A DNA stretch of 64,000 bases from Streptomyces rishiriensis (GTDB lineage Bacteria > Actinomycetota > Actinomycetes > Streptomycetales > Streptomycetaceae): positions 5,146,001 to 5,210,000 of the forward strand of contig NZ_JAUSWV010000002.1 in NCBI RefSeq assembly GCF_030815485.1, read 5' to 3'. Shown here piece by piece: positions 25,909 to 36,223 of the stretch (position 1 is the stretch's first letter; every line of letters begins with the position of its first letter). The notes under the pieces were generated by a model. The model did not search any database and was not told the DNA's origin. It was given only the letters and a program-made list of their open reading frames with translations. The position numbers were made by a program, and so were the translations under genes.

Positions 25909-28059
25909 ATGTCGGAGGCGGAGCGGGCGGGAGTATCCCGTCAGGACAAGAGCGCACGTCTCCTCGCCGGGCGGTACCGGCTGGGAGATGTACTCGGCCG
26001 CGGCGGCATGGGGACGGTGTGGCGCGCCGAGGACGAGACCCTCGCACGCACGGTCGCCGTCAAGGAGCTGCGGTTCCCCGGGAACATCGACGAGGACGAG
26101 AAGCGCCGGCTGATCACCCGGACGCTGCGCGAGGCCAAGGCCATCGCGCGGATCCGCAACAACAGCGCGGTGACCGTCTTCGACGTGGTCGAGGAGGACG
26201 ACCGGCCGTGGATCGTGATGGAGCTCGTCGAGGGCAAGTCGCTCGCCGAGGTCATCCGTGAGGACGGAGTGCTGGAGCCGAAGCGTGCGGCGGAGGTCGG
26301 GCTGGCCATCCTCGACGTGCTGCGTTCGGCGCACCGCGAGGGCATCCTGCACCGGGACGTGAAGCCGTCGAACGTGCTGATCGCCGAGGACGGCCGGGTC
26401 GTCCTCACCGACTTCGGAATCGCGCAGGTCGAGGGCGACCCGTCGATCACCTCCACCGGCATGCTCGTCGGCGCTCCGTCGTACATCTCCCCGGAGCGGG
26501 CCCGCGGTCACAAGCCGGGTCCGGCGGCCGACCTGTGGTCGCTCGGCGGTTTGCTGTACGCGGCGGTCGAGGGCTCGCCCCCGTACGACAAGGGCTCGGC
26601 GATCGCCACGCTCACCGCGGTGATGACCGAGCAGCTGGAGGAGCCGAAGAACGCGGGTCCGCTGCGGGACGTCATCTACGGCCTGCTCACCAAGGATCCC
26701 GCACGGCGGCTCGACGACGCCGGCGCGCGGGCGATGTTCAACGCGGTGCTGCACGCGCCCGAGCCGCGGTACGCCGAGCCGGCGGACGCGACGAAGGTCG
26801 TGCCGTTGCCGGCGCTGCCGGGCGCCGGCGCCGGGAGCAAGGGGAGTTCGGCGGGCGCGGAGGCGGGCGAGAAGCTGCGCGGCGCGTTCCGGTCCGTGCG
26901 CAAGGCCGCCGTGGCGGCGGGCGCCGCGACCTCGGCGGCCGCGGCCCGCGCCAAGTCGGCGAGCGGCACGAGCGCTTCCGGTTCCGTGGGCGCGACCGAG
27001 ACGCGGCAGAGCGAGACGCGTAAGGGTGGTGCGGCCCGGGGTACCGGGGCTTCCGCGCCGTCCGCCGCCGCGCCTGCGGCCCCGGCCTCCCGGGTCACGA
27101 CGGGTCCGGCCACGGCCCCGTCGACCGGGCCGGCTTCGGGTCCGGCCGTCCGGCCGGCGTCCGGTGCGGCGCAGTCGACCGCGTCGTCCGCGTCATCGTC
27201 CGCGTCCGTACCGGCGGCACGTTCCGGTTCCGGTTCCGGTGCGCGGAGTTCCGGATGGCCCGTCATGACGCCGCCGGATCTGCCGCCGCGGCACGTGCCC
27301 AGGGCGCCGCTGACCGATGTGGTGCCCAAGCGGACGCTGGTGATCATCGCCGTGGTCGTGGTGCTCGCGGTGCTCGGTACCGTGCTGGCCCTCACCCTCG
27401 GCGGAGGCGACGACACCGCTGGCGGTGCGAAGGACGGCGGTGCTTCCCGGGCGGCGGCCACCGAGAGCACCGGCGCCGACACCAAGGAGGACGAGGACGA
27501 CGGGACCCGTACGGACGGATCGTCGTCCGCGAAGGCCTCCGCGCCCGCCGCGTCCTCCGGTTCCACGTCGGGCGAGACCTCCGCGGCCGGGGGCGCCGGA
27601 TCCGGCGTCACCGCTTCGGGGGACGCCCGGGCGTCGACGACGTACCAGGGCGGTCAGGGGTACTCGATCGGACTGCCCGCGGGGTGGAAGTACCGGTCCT
27701 CGGACTCCGCGGGCGACCGCTTCACCGGACCCGACGGACAGAAACTTCTCGTCGCCTGGACGACCACGCCCAAGGGTGACCCGGTCGCCGACTGGAAGAG
27801 CCAGGAGCGCTACATGACGCGCTCCCAGTACAAGAAGATCCGAATAGAGGCGGTGGACTACCGCGGCTGGAACACGGCCGACTGGGATTTCACCTACACG
27901 GAGAGCGGGACGGCGTACCGCACCATCGACCGCGGGTTCGTCGTCGACGACTCTCTCGGGTACGCGTTGATGTACACGGCGAAGTCCGCCGCCTGGGGTA
28001 CCGACCTGCGGCAGACGACCTGGACGACGCTGACGGACACCTTCACGCCCAAGAAGTAG
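25909..28059 (+). CDS. Membrane eukaryotic-type Ser/Thr protein kinase (cluster member 1)
   Basis: 716 residues from ATG 25909, which has GAGGGGAC close upstream; ATG 25897 is an alternative. Kinase domain about residues 20-290: G-loop GRGGMG (30-35), Lys52, HRDVKPSN (148-155), DFG (168-170), APSYISPE activation segment. A 180-residue Ala/Ser/Pro linker leads to a transmembrane helix at about 475-495 and an extracellular domain (GQGYSIGLPAGWKYRSSDS). It has no PASTA repeats. From memory, the equivalent S. coelicolor cluster SCO4775-SCO4779 affects spore-wall synthesis through MreC and PBP2. It is the first of six tandem kinase genes. Confidence 0.93.
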   Translation: MSEAERAGVSRQDKSARLLAGRYRLGDVLGRGGMGTVWRAEDETLARTVAVKELRFPGNIDEDEKRRLITRTLREAKAIARIRNNSAVTVFDVVEEDDRPWIVMELVEGKSLAEVIREDGVLEPKRAAEVGLAILDVLRSAHREGILHRDVKPSNVLIAEDGRVVLTDFGIAQVEGDPSITSTGMLVGAPSYISPERARGHKPGPAADLWSLGGLLYAAVEGSPPYDKGSAIATLTAVMTEQLEEPKNAGPLRDVIYGLLTKDPARRLDDAGARAMFNAVLHAPEPRYAEPADATKVVPLPALPGAGAGSKGSSAGAEAGEKLRGAFRSVRKAAVAAGAATSAAAARAKSASGTSASGSVGATETRQSETRKGGAARGTGASAPSAAAPAAPASRVTTGPATAPSTGPASGPAVRPASGAAQSTASSASSSASVPAARSGSGSGARSSGWPVMTPPDLPPRHVPRAPLTDVVPKRTLVIIAVVVVLAVLGTVLALTLGGGDDTAGGAKDGGASRAAATESTGADTKEDEDDGTRTDGSSSAKASAPAASSGSTSGETSAAGGAGSGVTASGDARASTTYQGGQGYSIGLPAGWKYRSSDSAGDRFTGPDGQKLLVAWTTTPKGDPVADWKSQERYMTRSQYKKIRIEAVDYRGWNTADWDFTYTESGTAYRTIDRGFVVDDSLGYALMYTAKSAAWGTDLRQTTWTTLTDTFTPKK

Positions 28060-28235
28060 TGGCCGCCGGGCAGCCGTGTTCGGGCGTGAGATCTGGCATC
28101 CCCTCTTTGCGGGTTGCCTCCGGCACGTATCGTGAGTGCTTGCGGACCGTACGCATCCAGCTATACGGCCGGATACGGCTGTAACGGCACGCAACGCGAA
28201 CGGAATTGACCGACCGGGCGGCCGGGGGAGGCAAC

Positions 28236-30920
28236 GTGGACGACTACGCGGGTCGAGTACTCGTCGACCGCTACCGCCTGCCGCTGCCGCCCTCCGACGA
28301 GTACGAACTCACCGAGACACGCGCCTTCGACACCTACAGCGGGCAGGAAGTCCTGGTCCGCCAGGTGCCGTTGCCGGAGGTGGTCGAGGCCGAGGTGCTC
28401 GACGCGGAGGGACTGCCCGAAGGGTTCACCGCGCGGGAGCGCGGGGCACGGCGACCCAGACCCCGGGGCCTGGGCGAGGGGACACGACGGCCCGCCGATC
28501 CCGTCGTCCGGCGGGCGATGGAGGCGGCGCAGGCGACGGCGGGCATTCCCGACCATCCGCGGCTCGACCAGGTCTTCGACGTGTTCGCCGAGGGCGGCTC
28601 GCTGTGGATAGTGAGTGAACTGGTGGCCGCGCGGCCGCTCGCGGCCCTGCTCGCCGAGAAGCCCCTGACGCCGTACCGGGCGGCCGAGGTGGCCTCCGAC
28701 GTACTCATGGCACTGCGGGTGCTGCACGCGCACGGCTGGGTGCACCGGAACATCACCGCGCGTACGGTCCTCGTCTGCGACGACGGGCGGGTCATGCTGA
28801 CCGGCCTGGCGGTGGGCGCGGCGGAAGAGGCGCTGTGCGGGTACGACCCGGTCCCGGCGCCGGACGCGGAGCGTCAGCAGGGCGTGGCGGGCCGGGGGAA
28901 CGGCGGCGCGGGCAACGGCGGGAGCGTCGTCGGGCCCCGGGCCCCCGTGTCTGCGCCGCGACCCGACGGCCAGGTCGCTCTCGGCGGACCCGCCGGAACC
29001 GGTGGCTCCGGCGGCTTCGGTGGTTTCGGCGGTTCCGTCGGGGCCGGCTCCGGCGGAAGCGGGGCCGGTGCCGGTGCGGTCGACCCCGAGGCCGCGCGGC
29101 GGGCCGCCATAGAGGCGCGGGCATCGGGTGCGCTGCCGGTGCCGGCGGGTGAGCCGTCCGGTGGCGGCGGGGCATCCGGGGCGGTGGCCCGCAGGGCGCC
29201 GACGGAGACCGGCGGGGACATCCGCGCCGCGCGCGCCGGGGCGATCGCCGCCTATCGCGCGGGAGCGCGGGCGGCGGCCCGGGTGCAGGAGGCCCAGGAG
29301 GCGCAGCAGAACGGACGTGCGGCCCTGCCGGGCGCCCGCACCCCGGGCGACGACGGCCAGGGGACCCCGGCAGGCGGTCCCCCCGGGCAGATCGCCGACC
29401 CCTACGGAGTCTCGGGCGCACCCGTGCCCGGCCCCGCCGGGTACGGCCAGGGACAGCCCGCTCATCCCCACCGGGCGGGCCCCGGCTCCGGCGGCGCACC
29501 GCACGCCGTCCCGCCGGCCTCGCACTCTTCGCTCACGCCCGTGCCCGGCGCCCAGGTGCCCGTGCAGGGGCAGGGCACGGGACCGTCGGGGGAGGGCCCG
29601 GGCGGAGCCCGCTGGGACGAGCCGGTGGCCGGGGCGCCCGGGAGCGTCGCGCGCCGCGGGCCCGGCACCGCGCTGGCCGCGGAGCGGGCGCGGCAGGCCC
29701 GGATGGCCGTGGTCGGGCCGGTCACCGAACGCTGGGCGCCCGAGCAGGCCGGGCCGGTGCACGAGAACTGGCAGCTGGCCGCGCCGATCGGTCCCGCGAC
29801 CGACCTGTGGGCGCTGGGCGCGCTGCTCTTCCGGGCGGTACAGGGACATGCGCCCTACCCCGAGGAGTCGACGGCCGAGCTGGTGCAGATGGTGTGCGCC
29901 GAGCCGCCGGCCTTCGCCGAGGAGTGCGGACCGCTCAGACCGGTCGTGGAGTCGCTGCTGCGCCAGGACCCGACCGAGCGCCTCGGCTTCGAGGAACTGC
30001 GGGGCTGGCTGCGCTCACTGGTGCGGTCCGCGCCGGAGCCGGAGGCGGGTACCTACGTCGTCGCCGCGCCGCCGACCGATCCGCGTCGGCTGCCGATCGT
30101 CCGCCGCCGGGGCGAACTGGTGCGCAGACGGCGTGCCCGTCTGCCCGCGACCCACGGGCGGCACAAACGGGACCGGCCGGAGACGAGCGGTTCGCCCCGC
30201 AGCCTGGGCCGCACCCTGCTGGTGCTGATCCTGCTCGTGCTGGCCGGGGCCATCGCGTACGCCGTGCTGTTCATGCCCAAGGCGGACGAGGGCGCGGCCG
30301 GTACGGACGGCTCACGGCGGACCGGGGCCACCGGCGCGCCGGGCGGCCAGGCGCCCGAGGCGAGCAGCGAGCCCCGGCCCGACCAGACCTCGCCGGGCGC
30401 CGGCGCCTCGCCGTCCTCGGGAGCGGAGGCCACCCAGACGCAGACCGGTGGGTCCGGGTCGGGCGTCGCCGAGGGGTTCACCGTCCGCGCGGACGACGCC
30501 GGCTTCCGGGTCGCCGTCGCCAACGGCTGGGACCGCACCCCGAAGAACGGGCGCGGCCAGGTCGTGTACGCGCACGGCGACTTCGAGCTGATCGTCGTGC
30601 CCGGACGCGACAGCGCGTCGTCGAACGGCAGCGACCCGATGGTCTACCAGCGGGAGAAGGAGAGCGAACTCCAGCCGTACCGTGACTCCAGCTGGGCGAC
30701 GGCCTCGGGGCTGCGCACGACGACGGTGGGCGCCCGGACCATGGCCGAGGGGCAGTTCACCTGGACCGACGGCGACGGGCAGGAGCTGTACGTCCGCAAT
30801 GCCGCGATCCTCGTCTCGGGGCGGTACCACGTCGTGCAGGTCAGGGGGCCGGAGGCGGAGCGGGACGAGGTCACCCGGCTGTTCGAGCAGGCGTCGGCCA
30901 CGTACCAGTACACCGGCTGA
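28236..30920 (+). CDS. Membrane pseudokinase of the Ser/Thr kinase family (cluster member 2)
   Basis: 894 residues from GTG 28236, with GGGGGAGG upstream. It aligns with its neighbours (LWIVSELVAARPLAALLAEK, then ATDLWALGALLFRAV), but every catalytic element is lost. There is no glycine loop, the Lys is Arg42 (VLVRQV), HRD is HRN (170-172), and DFG is replaced by LTGL (188-191). About 300 Gly/Ala/Pro-rich residues (about 205-505) interrupt the C-lobe. A transmembrane helix at about 660-680 and an extracellular domain like those of the neighbours remain. It probably acts as a scaffold or allosteric partner, not as an enzyme. Confidence 0.9.
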   Translation: MDDYAGRVLVDRYRLPLPPSDEYELTETRAFDTYSGQEVLVRQVPLPEVVEAEVLDAEGLPEGFTARERGARRPRPRGLGEGTRRPADPVVRRAMEAAQATAGIPDHPRLDQVFDVFAEGGSLWIVSELVAARPLAALLAEKPLTPYRAAEVASDVLMALRVLHAHGWVHRNITARTVLVCDDGRVMLTGLAVGAAEEALCGYDPVPAPDAERQQGVAGRGNGGAGNGGSVVGPRAPVSAPRPDGQVALGGPAGTGGSGGFGGFGGSVGAGSGGSGAGAGAVDPEAARRAAIEARASGALPVPAGEPSGGGGASGAVARRAPTETGGDIRAARAGAIAAYRAGARAAARVQEAQEAQQNGRAALPGARTPGDDGQGTPAGGPPGQIADPYGVSGAPVPGPAGYGQGQPAHPHRAGPGSGGAPHAVPPASHSSLTPVPGAQVPVQGQGTGPSGEGPGGARWDEPVAGAPGSVARRGPGTALAAERARQARMAVVGPVTERWAPEQAGPVHENWQLAAPIGPATDLWALGALLFRAVQGHAPYPEESTAELVQMVCAEPPAFAEECGPLRPVVESLLRQDPTERLGFEELRGWLRSLVRSAPEPEAGTYVVAAPPTDPRRLPIVRRRGELVRRRRARLPATHGRHKRDRPETSGSPRSLGRTLLVLILLVLAGAIAYAVLFMPKADEGAAGTDGSRRTGATGAPGGQAPEASSEPRPDQTSPGAGASPSSGAEATQTQTGGSGSGVAEGFTVRADDAGFRVAVANGWDRTPKNGRGQVVYAHGDFELIVVPGRDSASSNGSDPMVYQREKESELQPYRDSSWATASGLRTTTVGARTMAEGQFTWTDGDGQELYVRNAAILVSGRYHVVQVRGPEAERDEVTRLFEQASATYQYTG

Positions 30921-31079
30921 GCACCCGCCCGGTCCTGTCCGGTCCCGCCCGCTCGCGTGCGGTTCTCTCCCGGCCCTGGAGGCGACAACCGTCACAGTGC
31001 TGTCACCTTGGCACCCTGCCGGTTCCCCGGAAGGTGCCCGGTCTTTACGCTGGCTGTGTCAAGAGCATTGCGGGGCAAC

Positions 31080-32783
31080 GTGAATCAGATGCAGGGCCTG
31101 CTCCTGGCGGGTCGCTACCGGCTCGCCGACGCCATCGGGAGCGGCGGTATGGGCCGGGTGTGGCGTGCGCACGATGAGCTGCTGCACCGGGCCGTCGCCA
31201 TCAAGGAGTTGACGGCGGCGCTCTACGTCGCGGAGAGCGACCGAACCGTGCTGCTGGCGCGGACCAGAGCTGAGGCCCGCGCGGCCGCGCGGATCAACCA
31301 CTCCGCCGTGGTCACCGTGCACGACGTGCTCGAGCACGACGGCCGGCCCTGGATCGTGATGGAGCTGGTCGAGGGCCGCTCGCTGGCCGACGCCGTCAAG
31401 GAGGACGGGCGGATCGAGCCCACCGAGGCCGCCCGGATCGGTCTGTGGGTGCTGCGTGCCCTGCGTGCCGCGCACTCGGCCGGCGTCCTGCACCGTGACG
31501 TCAAGCCCGGCAACGTGCTGCTCTCGCACGACGGCCGTGTCCTCCTCACGGACTTCGGCATCGCCCAGATCGAGGGCGACAGCACCATCACCCGGACCGG
31601 GGAGGTCGTCGGCTCGGTCGACTACCTGGCCCCCGAACGCGTGCGCGGCCAGGACCCCGGCCCCTCCTCGGACCTGTGGGCGCTGGGCGCGACGCTGTAC
31701 ACGGCGGTCGAGGGACGGTCGCCGTTCCGGCGCACCTCGCCGCTGACCACTCTTCAGGCCGTCGTCGAGGAGGAGGCCGCCGAAGCCGGGCACGCCGGCC
31801 CGCTGGGCCCCGTCATCACCGCCCTGCTGCGCAAGGACCCGGCCACCCGTCCCGACACCGCCGAGACCGAGCAACTCCTTGCCGAGGCCGCCGAGGGGCG
31901 GCGCCCGGACGGGGCGCAGGCGTACGTGCCGACGCAGTACGGCGGTCCCGACCGGGCTTCGGGGCATCACCGCCCCGTGGCGCACCCGCCGTCCCACCCG
32001 ACGGCCGGCACCGCGTACGTCCCGCTGCCGCCGGAGGCGGCGACGCCCGTGCCCGGCCATCCCATGACGGCCGCGACCGCCGTGGGGCCGACGAACCTCG
32101 GCCAGGACGTCGCACGGCAGCCGCAGCGGTCCCAGCCGCCTCGTCGTCGTCGGGTGCTGGCGCTCGTGGTCGTCTTCGCCGCGCTGGTCGGCGGGGGAAC
32201 GGCGGTGGCGTGGCAGAAGTGGGACGAGGGGCGGCAGGGCACCGGTGGCTCCGCGTCGGCGTCCACCTCGCCGAGCCCGAGCACGTCGGCCGAGACGAGC
32301 ACCCCCGCCCAGGACGACTCCTGGGAGGAGATCAACGACCCGCTGGGCTTCGGGCTCTCGCTCCCCAAGGGCTGGGAGCGGGACGTCTACCAGGACGACG
32401 GCGACCTCAAGCAGATCGACTACACCCCCGACGGCGGCGAGCACTTCCTCCGCATCGCCCTCGACAAGTCCCCCGACTTCAGCGACCCCTACGCGCACCA
32501 GGTCGACCTCGAACAGCAGCTCCAGCGGCTGGTCGGCTACGACCGGGTCACCCTGGAGAAGAACGTCTACCGGGACCGCGAAGGCGCCGAATGGGAGTAC
32601 ACCTGGACCGCGCTGGCGAAGGACACGGAGTTCCCCGGGCCGCGCCGCGCGATCGAGGAGACGTACGTGGCCCGCGACGGCACCGAGTACGCGATCTACA
32701 TGTCCTCGCCCGCGGCGGACTGGCCCGAGACGGCCAAGCGGTTCAAATCCGTACTACAGAGCTGGCGGGAGCCCACTTCGTAG
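31080..32783 (+). CDS. Membrane Ser/Thr protein kinase (cluster member 3)
   Basis: 567 residues from GTG 31080; ATG 31089 is possible. Complete kinase domain: GSGGMG loop (20-25), Lys42, HRDVKPGN (138-145), DFG (158-160), GSVDYLAPE. Then a Pro-rich cytoplasmic linker, a transmembrane helix at about 358-378 and an extracellular Ser/Thr-rich stalk leading to a folded domain (GFGLSLPKGWERDVYQDDG ... RFKSVLQSW). The shared ectodomain with its neighbours suggests they sense related wall or lipid signals. The intergenic space to the pseudokinase is 159 nt, so it may have its own promoter. Confidence 0.93.
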   Translation: MNQMQGLLLAGRYRLADAIGSGGMGRVWRAHDELLHRAVAIKELTAALYVAESDRTVLLARTRAEARAAARINHSAVVTVHDVLEHDGRPWIVMELVEGRSLADAVKEDGRIEPTEAARIGLWVLRALRAAHSAGVLHRDVKPGNVLLSHDGRVLLTDFGIAQIEGDSTITRTGEVVGSVDYLAPERVRGQDPGPSSDLWALGATLYTAVEGRSPFRRTSPLTTLQAVVEEEAAEAGHAGPLGPVITALLRKDPATRPDTAETEQLLAEAAEGRRPDGAQAYVPTQYGGPDRASGHHRPVAHPPSHPTAGTAYVPLPPEAATPVPGHPMTAATAVGPTNLGQDVARQPQRSQPPRRRRVLALVVVFAALVGGGTAVAWQKWDEGRQGTGGSASASTSPSPSTSAETSTPAQDDSWEEINDPLGFGLSLPKGWERDVYQDDGDLKQIDYTPDGGEHFLRIALDKSPDFSDPYAHQVDLEQQLQRLVGYDRVTLEKNVYRDREGAEWEYTWTALAKDTEFPGPRRAIEETYVARDGTEYAIYMSSPAADWPETAKRFKSVLQSWREPTS

Positions 32784-32855
32784 CGTCGGCCGGGGCCCGG
32801 TAGTTGGCCGGACGGCGCCCCGGAGGCGTGGTGTCCGGTGGGGCATGATGAGTCC

Positions 32856-34505
32856 ATGGGGACCGAGGGGGACGGGGACGGCGTACGGGTCATCGCGGGC
32901 CGTTACCGGCTGGAAGCGAGGCTCGGGCGCGGGGGCATGGGAGTCGTGTGGGGTGCCACCGACCAGCTGCTGGGACGGCGTGTCGCCGTCAAGGAGCTGA
33001 CCCGGGACGACACGCTCTCCGACGAGGAGGCCCGCGGCCGCCGCGACCGGACACTGCGCGAGGCCCGCGCGGTGGCCCAGTTGAGCCACCCGCACATCAT
33101 CGTCGTGCACGACGTCGTCGAGGAAGGCGAACGTCCGTACATCGTCATGGAGTTGATCGACGGCGGATCGCTCGCCGACCGGATCGCCGCGCGGGGTCCG
33201 ATCGAGCCGGCCGAGGCGGCCCGGATCGGCATCGCCCTCCTCGGGGCGCTGCGCGCCGCCCATGCCGCCGGGGTCCTGCACCGGGACATCAAGCCCGCCA
33301 ACGTCCTGCTCGAACGCGACAGCGACCGCGTCGTCCTCACCGACTTCGGCATCGCGCAGGTCGCGGGCGCCACCACGCTGACCGAGACCGGGTCGTTCGT
33401 CGGCTCGCCCGAGTACACCGCGCCGGAGCGGATGTCCGGGGCGCGGACCGGAGCGGAGTCCGACCTGTGGTCGCTCGGCGCGCTGCTGTGCACGGCGCTC
33501 AGCGGCGAGTCGCCTTTCCGGCGCGACTCGTTGGGCGGCATCCTGCATGCGGTCGTCTTCGCCGAGATCCGGACACCCGCGCAGGCCGAGCCGCTGCTGC
33601 CCGTCGTGCGGGGGCTGCTGGAACGCGATCCGGACCGGCGGCTGGGCGCCGCCGAGGCGGAGCGGCTGCTGCGCGCCTACCTGGACACCGGGCGTACGCC
33701 GGCCCCGGTGTCGGCGGGGTACACGCCGACCCAGGCGGACCTGTCCCGGCCGCGTTGGGAGCCACCGGCCAGGGAGCGCTCCACCCGGGGGGTGCTCGTC
33801 GCCGCGCTGCTGGTCGCCGCGATGGCGGGGGCGGGTGTCTCGGCGGCGGCGCTGCTGCTGAACGGCGACGGCGACGGCGGGCGCACCCCGACGAGTTCGG
33901 CGCCGGGGTCCCCGGCGGGCGGCTCGGCGAGCCCCACGCCCACCGGGACCCCCTCGGCCACCCGTTCGCCGTCGGGCTCCACCCCGTCCTCCAGGCCCTC
34001 CGGGTCCGCCACGGCGGGCGCTGCCTCGGCGGCCTCGGACGACCGCCCCGGCACGCCGACCGCGCCCTCCGGCTACCGGGTGGCGGTCGATCCCGCCGGG
34101 TTCTCGCTCGCCGTGCCGGAGGACTTCACGCGGGTGCCCCAGGGCGAGCGGGTCTTCTACCTGTCGCCGGGGCAGGTCTTCCGGCTCGGCGTCAAGGTCG
34201 CCGCCGCACCACCCGGCGGCCCGCTCGCCGTGATGGAGTCCGCCGCCGCCGGGGGTCCGGACACCAACCCGGGCTACCACGACGGCCGGGTCACCGAGAC
34301 GGCACACGGCCGGAGCCCCGCCGCCCTCTGGGAGTTCACCTGGGACGGCTTCAGCGCGGCGGAGGGGCCCCGGCACACGTACGACCTGTGCTGGGAGGAG
34401 GGCGGGCTGCTCTACGACGTGTGGGTGTCGGCGCCGGTCGGGAAGGTGCGGGAGGCGCGGGAGTACTTCGACGTCGCGGTCGACACGTTCGCCGTATCGA
34501 CCTAA
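32856..34505 (+). CDS. Membrane Ser/Thr protein kinase (cluster member 4, PkaI-like by position)
   Basis: 549 residues from ATG 32856 (a GTG six codons earlier is possible). Kinase motifs: GRGGMG (24-29), Lys46, HRDIKPAN (142-149), DFG (163-165), GSPEYTAPE. Linker with YTPTQ, transmembrane helix at about 311-333, a Ser/Thr/Pro stalk and an ectodomain (AGFSLAVPEDFTRVPQGER ... REYFDVAVDTF). It lies 72 nt after member 3. By order it may match PkaI, which phosphorylates spore-wall synthesis proteins in S. coelicolor; this is recalled synteny, not proof. Confidence 0.93.
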   Translation: MGTEGDGDGVRVIAGRYRLEARLGRGGMGVVWGATDQLLGRRVAVKELTRDDTLSDEEARGRRDRTLREARAVAQLSHPHIIVVHDVVEEGERPYIVMELIDGGSLADRIAARGPIEPAEAARIGIALLGALRAAHAAGVLHRDIKPANVLLERDSDRVVLTDFGIAQVAGATTLTETGSFVGSPEYTAPERMSGARTGAESDLWSLGALLCTALSGESPFRRDSLGGILHAVVFAEIRTPAQAEPLLPVVRGLLERDPDRRLGAAEAERLLRAYLDTGRTPAPVSAGYTPTQADLSRPRWEPPARERSTRGVLVAALLVAAMAGAGVSAAALLLNGDGDGGRTPTSSAPGSPAGGSASPTPTGTPSATRSPSGSTPSSRPSGSATAGAASAASDDRPGTPTAPSGYRVAVDPAGFSLAVPEDFTRVPQGERVFYLSPGQVFRLGVKVAAAPPGGPLAVMESAAAGGPDTNPGYHDGRVTETAHGRSPAALWEFTWDGFSAAEGPRHTYDLCWEEGGLLYDVWVSAPVGKVREAREYFDVAVDTFAVST

Positions 34506-34597
34506 ACGGGAAATAAGGAACGTTGTGCGTCACGGGTCTGTGACCGGTGTGCGCCGCCGGTGGATACCGGCCTGTCCGGCGCGATAGGGATGGAGTC

Positions 34598-36223
34598 ATG
34601 AGTTTCGACGGGGGCGCCGGCCGCGAGGCCGACGAGACGACGAGTTTTGTTCTGCAACCGCCGAGGCCGGCGCCGCCGCAGCAGGCCGCGCTGCCCGACC
34701 TGGCCGTCCCGCCGCAGGAACCGGGCGTCGGGCGGCTCATCGCGGGACGCTACCGACTGCTCGCCAAGCTCGGGCACGGCGGCATGGGCACGGTCTGGCG
34801 CGCCAAGGACGAGACGGTGGACCGTGAGGTCGCCGTCAAGGAACCCCGCGTACCCGACCACCTTCCCGAACGTGAACAGACCAACGTGTTCGAGCGGATG
34901 CGCCGCGAGGCGCGGGCCGCGGCCCGGCTGGACCATCCTGCCGTGGTCAACGTGCACGACGTGGCGGTCGTCGACGGCCGTCCGTGGATCGTGATGGAGC
35001 TGGTCCACGGACGCTCGCTCGGCGACGCCCTCCAGGAGGGCACGCTCGGCGCGCGCGAGGCGGCCCGGGTCGGCCTGGAGGTGCTCGGCGCGCTGGAGGC
35101 GGCGCACGCGGCGGGCATCCTGCACCGGGACGTGAAGCCGGACAACATCCTCCTCGGCCGCCACGACCGGATCGTCCTCACGGACTTCGGCATCGCCCAG
35201 ATCGAGGGCGAGACCAACCTGACCGACACCGGTGGCTTCGTCGGCTCGCCCGAGTACATCGCCCCCGAGCGGGTGCTGGGCCAGCGACCCGGCCCGGCCT
35301 CCGACCTGTGGTCCCTGGGCGTGGTGCTGTACGCGGCGACGGAGGGCGTCTCGCCGTTCCGCCGCAGCAACACCCCGGCCACGCTCCAGTCCGTCCTCAA
35401 CGCGGTGCCCGCGCCGCCCGCCGCCGCCCAGGGCCCGCTCGCCGAGGCCGTCAACGGACTCCTGGACAAGGACCCGGCGCGCCGCCCGGCCGCCGCGCGG
35501 GTGCGGGCCCTGCTGGAGGCCGCCGCGAACCCGCCCGCACCCCAGCCCCAGCCCCAGCCCACCCAGGTCGTGCGGCAGGGCGAAGCCCCGCGCGCCCGGC
35601 GCCGGTTCGGCCGCGCGGTGTGGACCGGGCTCGGCGCGGCGGTCGTCGCGGCGGCGGTGGCGGTGTACCTGGTGGTCGCCGACCCGTTCGCGGGGCCGCT
35701 GCCGGACGGCTGGACGACGGAGCACGAGAAGGAGGTCACCGCGACGCTGGCGGTGCCCGACACCTACGTACGCAGCGAACCCGGGAAGAACGCCGCCGCC
35801 GACGAGCACTGGGTCAGCTACACCGACCCGAGCGGCGCGATCTCGGTCGTCCTGCTGGTGAGCCGCAAGGCGGAGGACACCGGCCACGAGATCAAGGCCT
35901 CCGCGGCCGCCGAGATGTACGCCGACGACGGGGACTTCAAGGAGTCCGGCAGCTACGAACTCGAGATGCCCAAGGGGCCGCGCACCTCGACCGACGACAA
36001 CATGACGTTCCACGACCGCAAGGCCGCCGGGAACACGGTCGGCTACACCACCACCGACTCCCAGGAGCCGGCCCCGCGCGAGCTGAGGATCCTGTACTAC
36101 AAGTCCTCCGGCGGTGACATGTACAAACTGATGATCGGCTACCCCGGCAAGGGCGACTTCACCCTGCGCGGCCGTGAGGTGGCCCGTACCGCGATCGCCA
36201 ACCTGGAGATCGACAAGCTCTAG
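34598..36223 (+). CDS. Membrane Ser/Thr protein kinase (cluster member 5)
   Basis: 541 residues from ATG 34598, with GGGATGGAG just upstream. A Pro/Ala-rich N-terminal tail of about 45 residues precedes the kinase domain: GHGGMG (59-64), Lys81, HRDVKPDN (176-183), DFG (196-198), GSPEYIAPE. A short Pro/Gln linker (PAPQPQPQPTQ) precedes a transmembrane helix at about 342-362. The ectodomain (EVTATLAVPDTYVRSEPGK ... ARTAIANLEIDKL) is a divergent member of the family common to the cluster. It lies 92 nt after member 4. Confidence 0.93.
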   Translation: MSFDGGAGREADETTSFVLQPPRPAPPQQAALPDLAVPPQEPGVGRLIAGRYRLLAKLGHGGMGTVWRAKDETVDREVAVKEPRVPDHLPEREQTNVFERMRREARAAARLDHPAVVNVHDVAVVDGRPWIVMELVHGRSLGDALQEGTLGAREAARVGLEVLGALEAAHAAGILHRDVKPDNILLGRHDRIVLTDFGIAQIEGETNLTDTGGFVGSPEYIAPERVLGQRPGPASDLWSLGVVLYAATEGVSPFRRSNTPATLQSVLNAVPAPPAAAQGPLAEAVNGLLDKDPARRPAAARVRALLEAAANPPAPQPQPQPTQVVRQGEAPRARRRFGRAVWTGLGAAVVAAAVAVYLVVADPFAGPLPDGWTTEHEKEVTATLAVPDTYVRSEPGKNAAADEHWVSYTDPSGAISVVLLVSRKAEDTGHEIKASAAAEMYADDGDFKESGSYELEMPKGPRTSTDDNMTFHDRKAAGNTVGYTTTDSQEPAPRELRILYYKSSGGDMYKLMIGYPGKGDFTLRGREVARTAIANLEIDKL

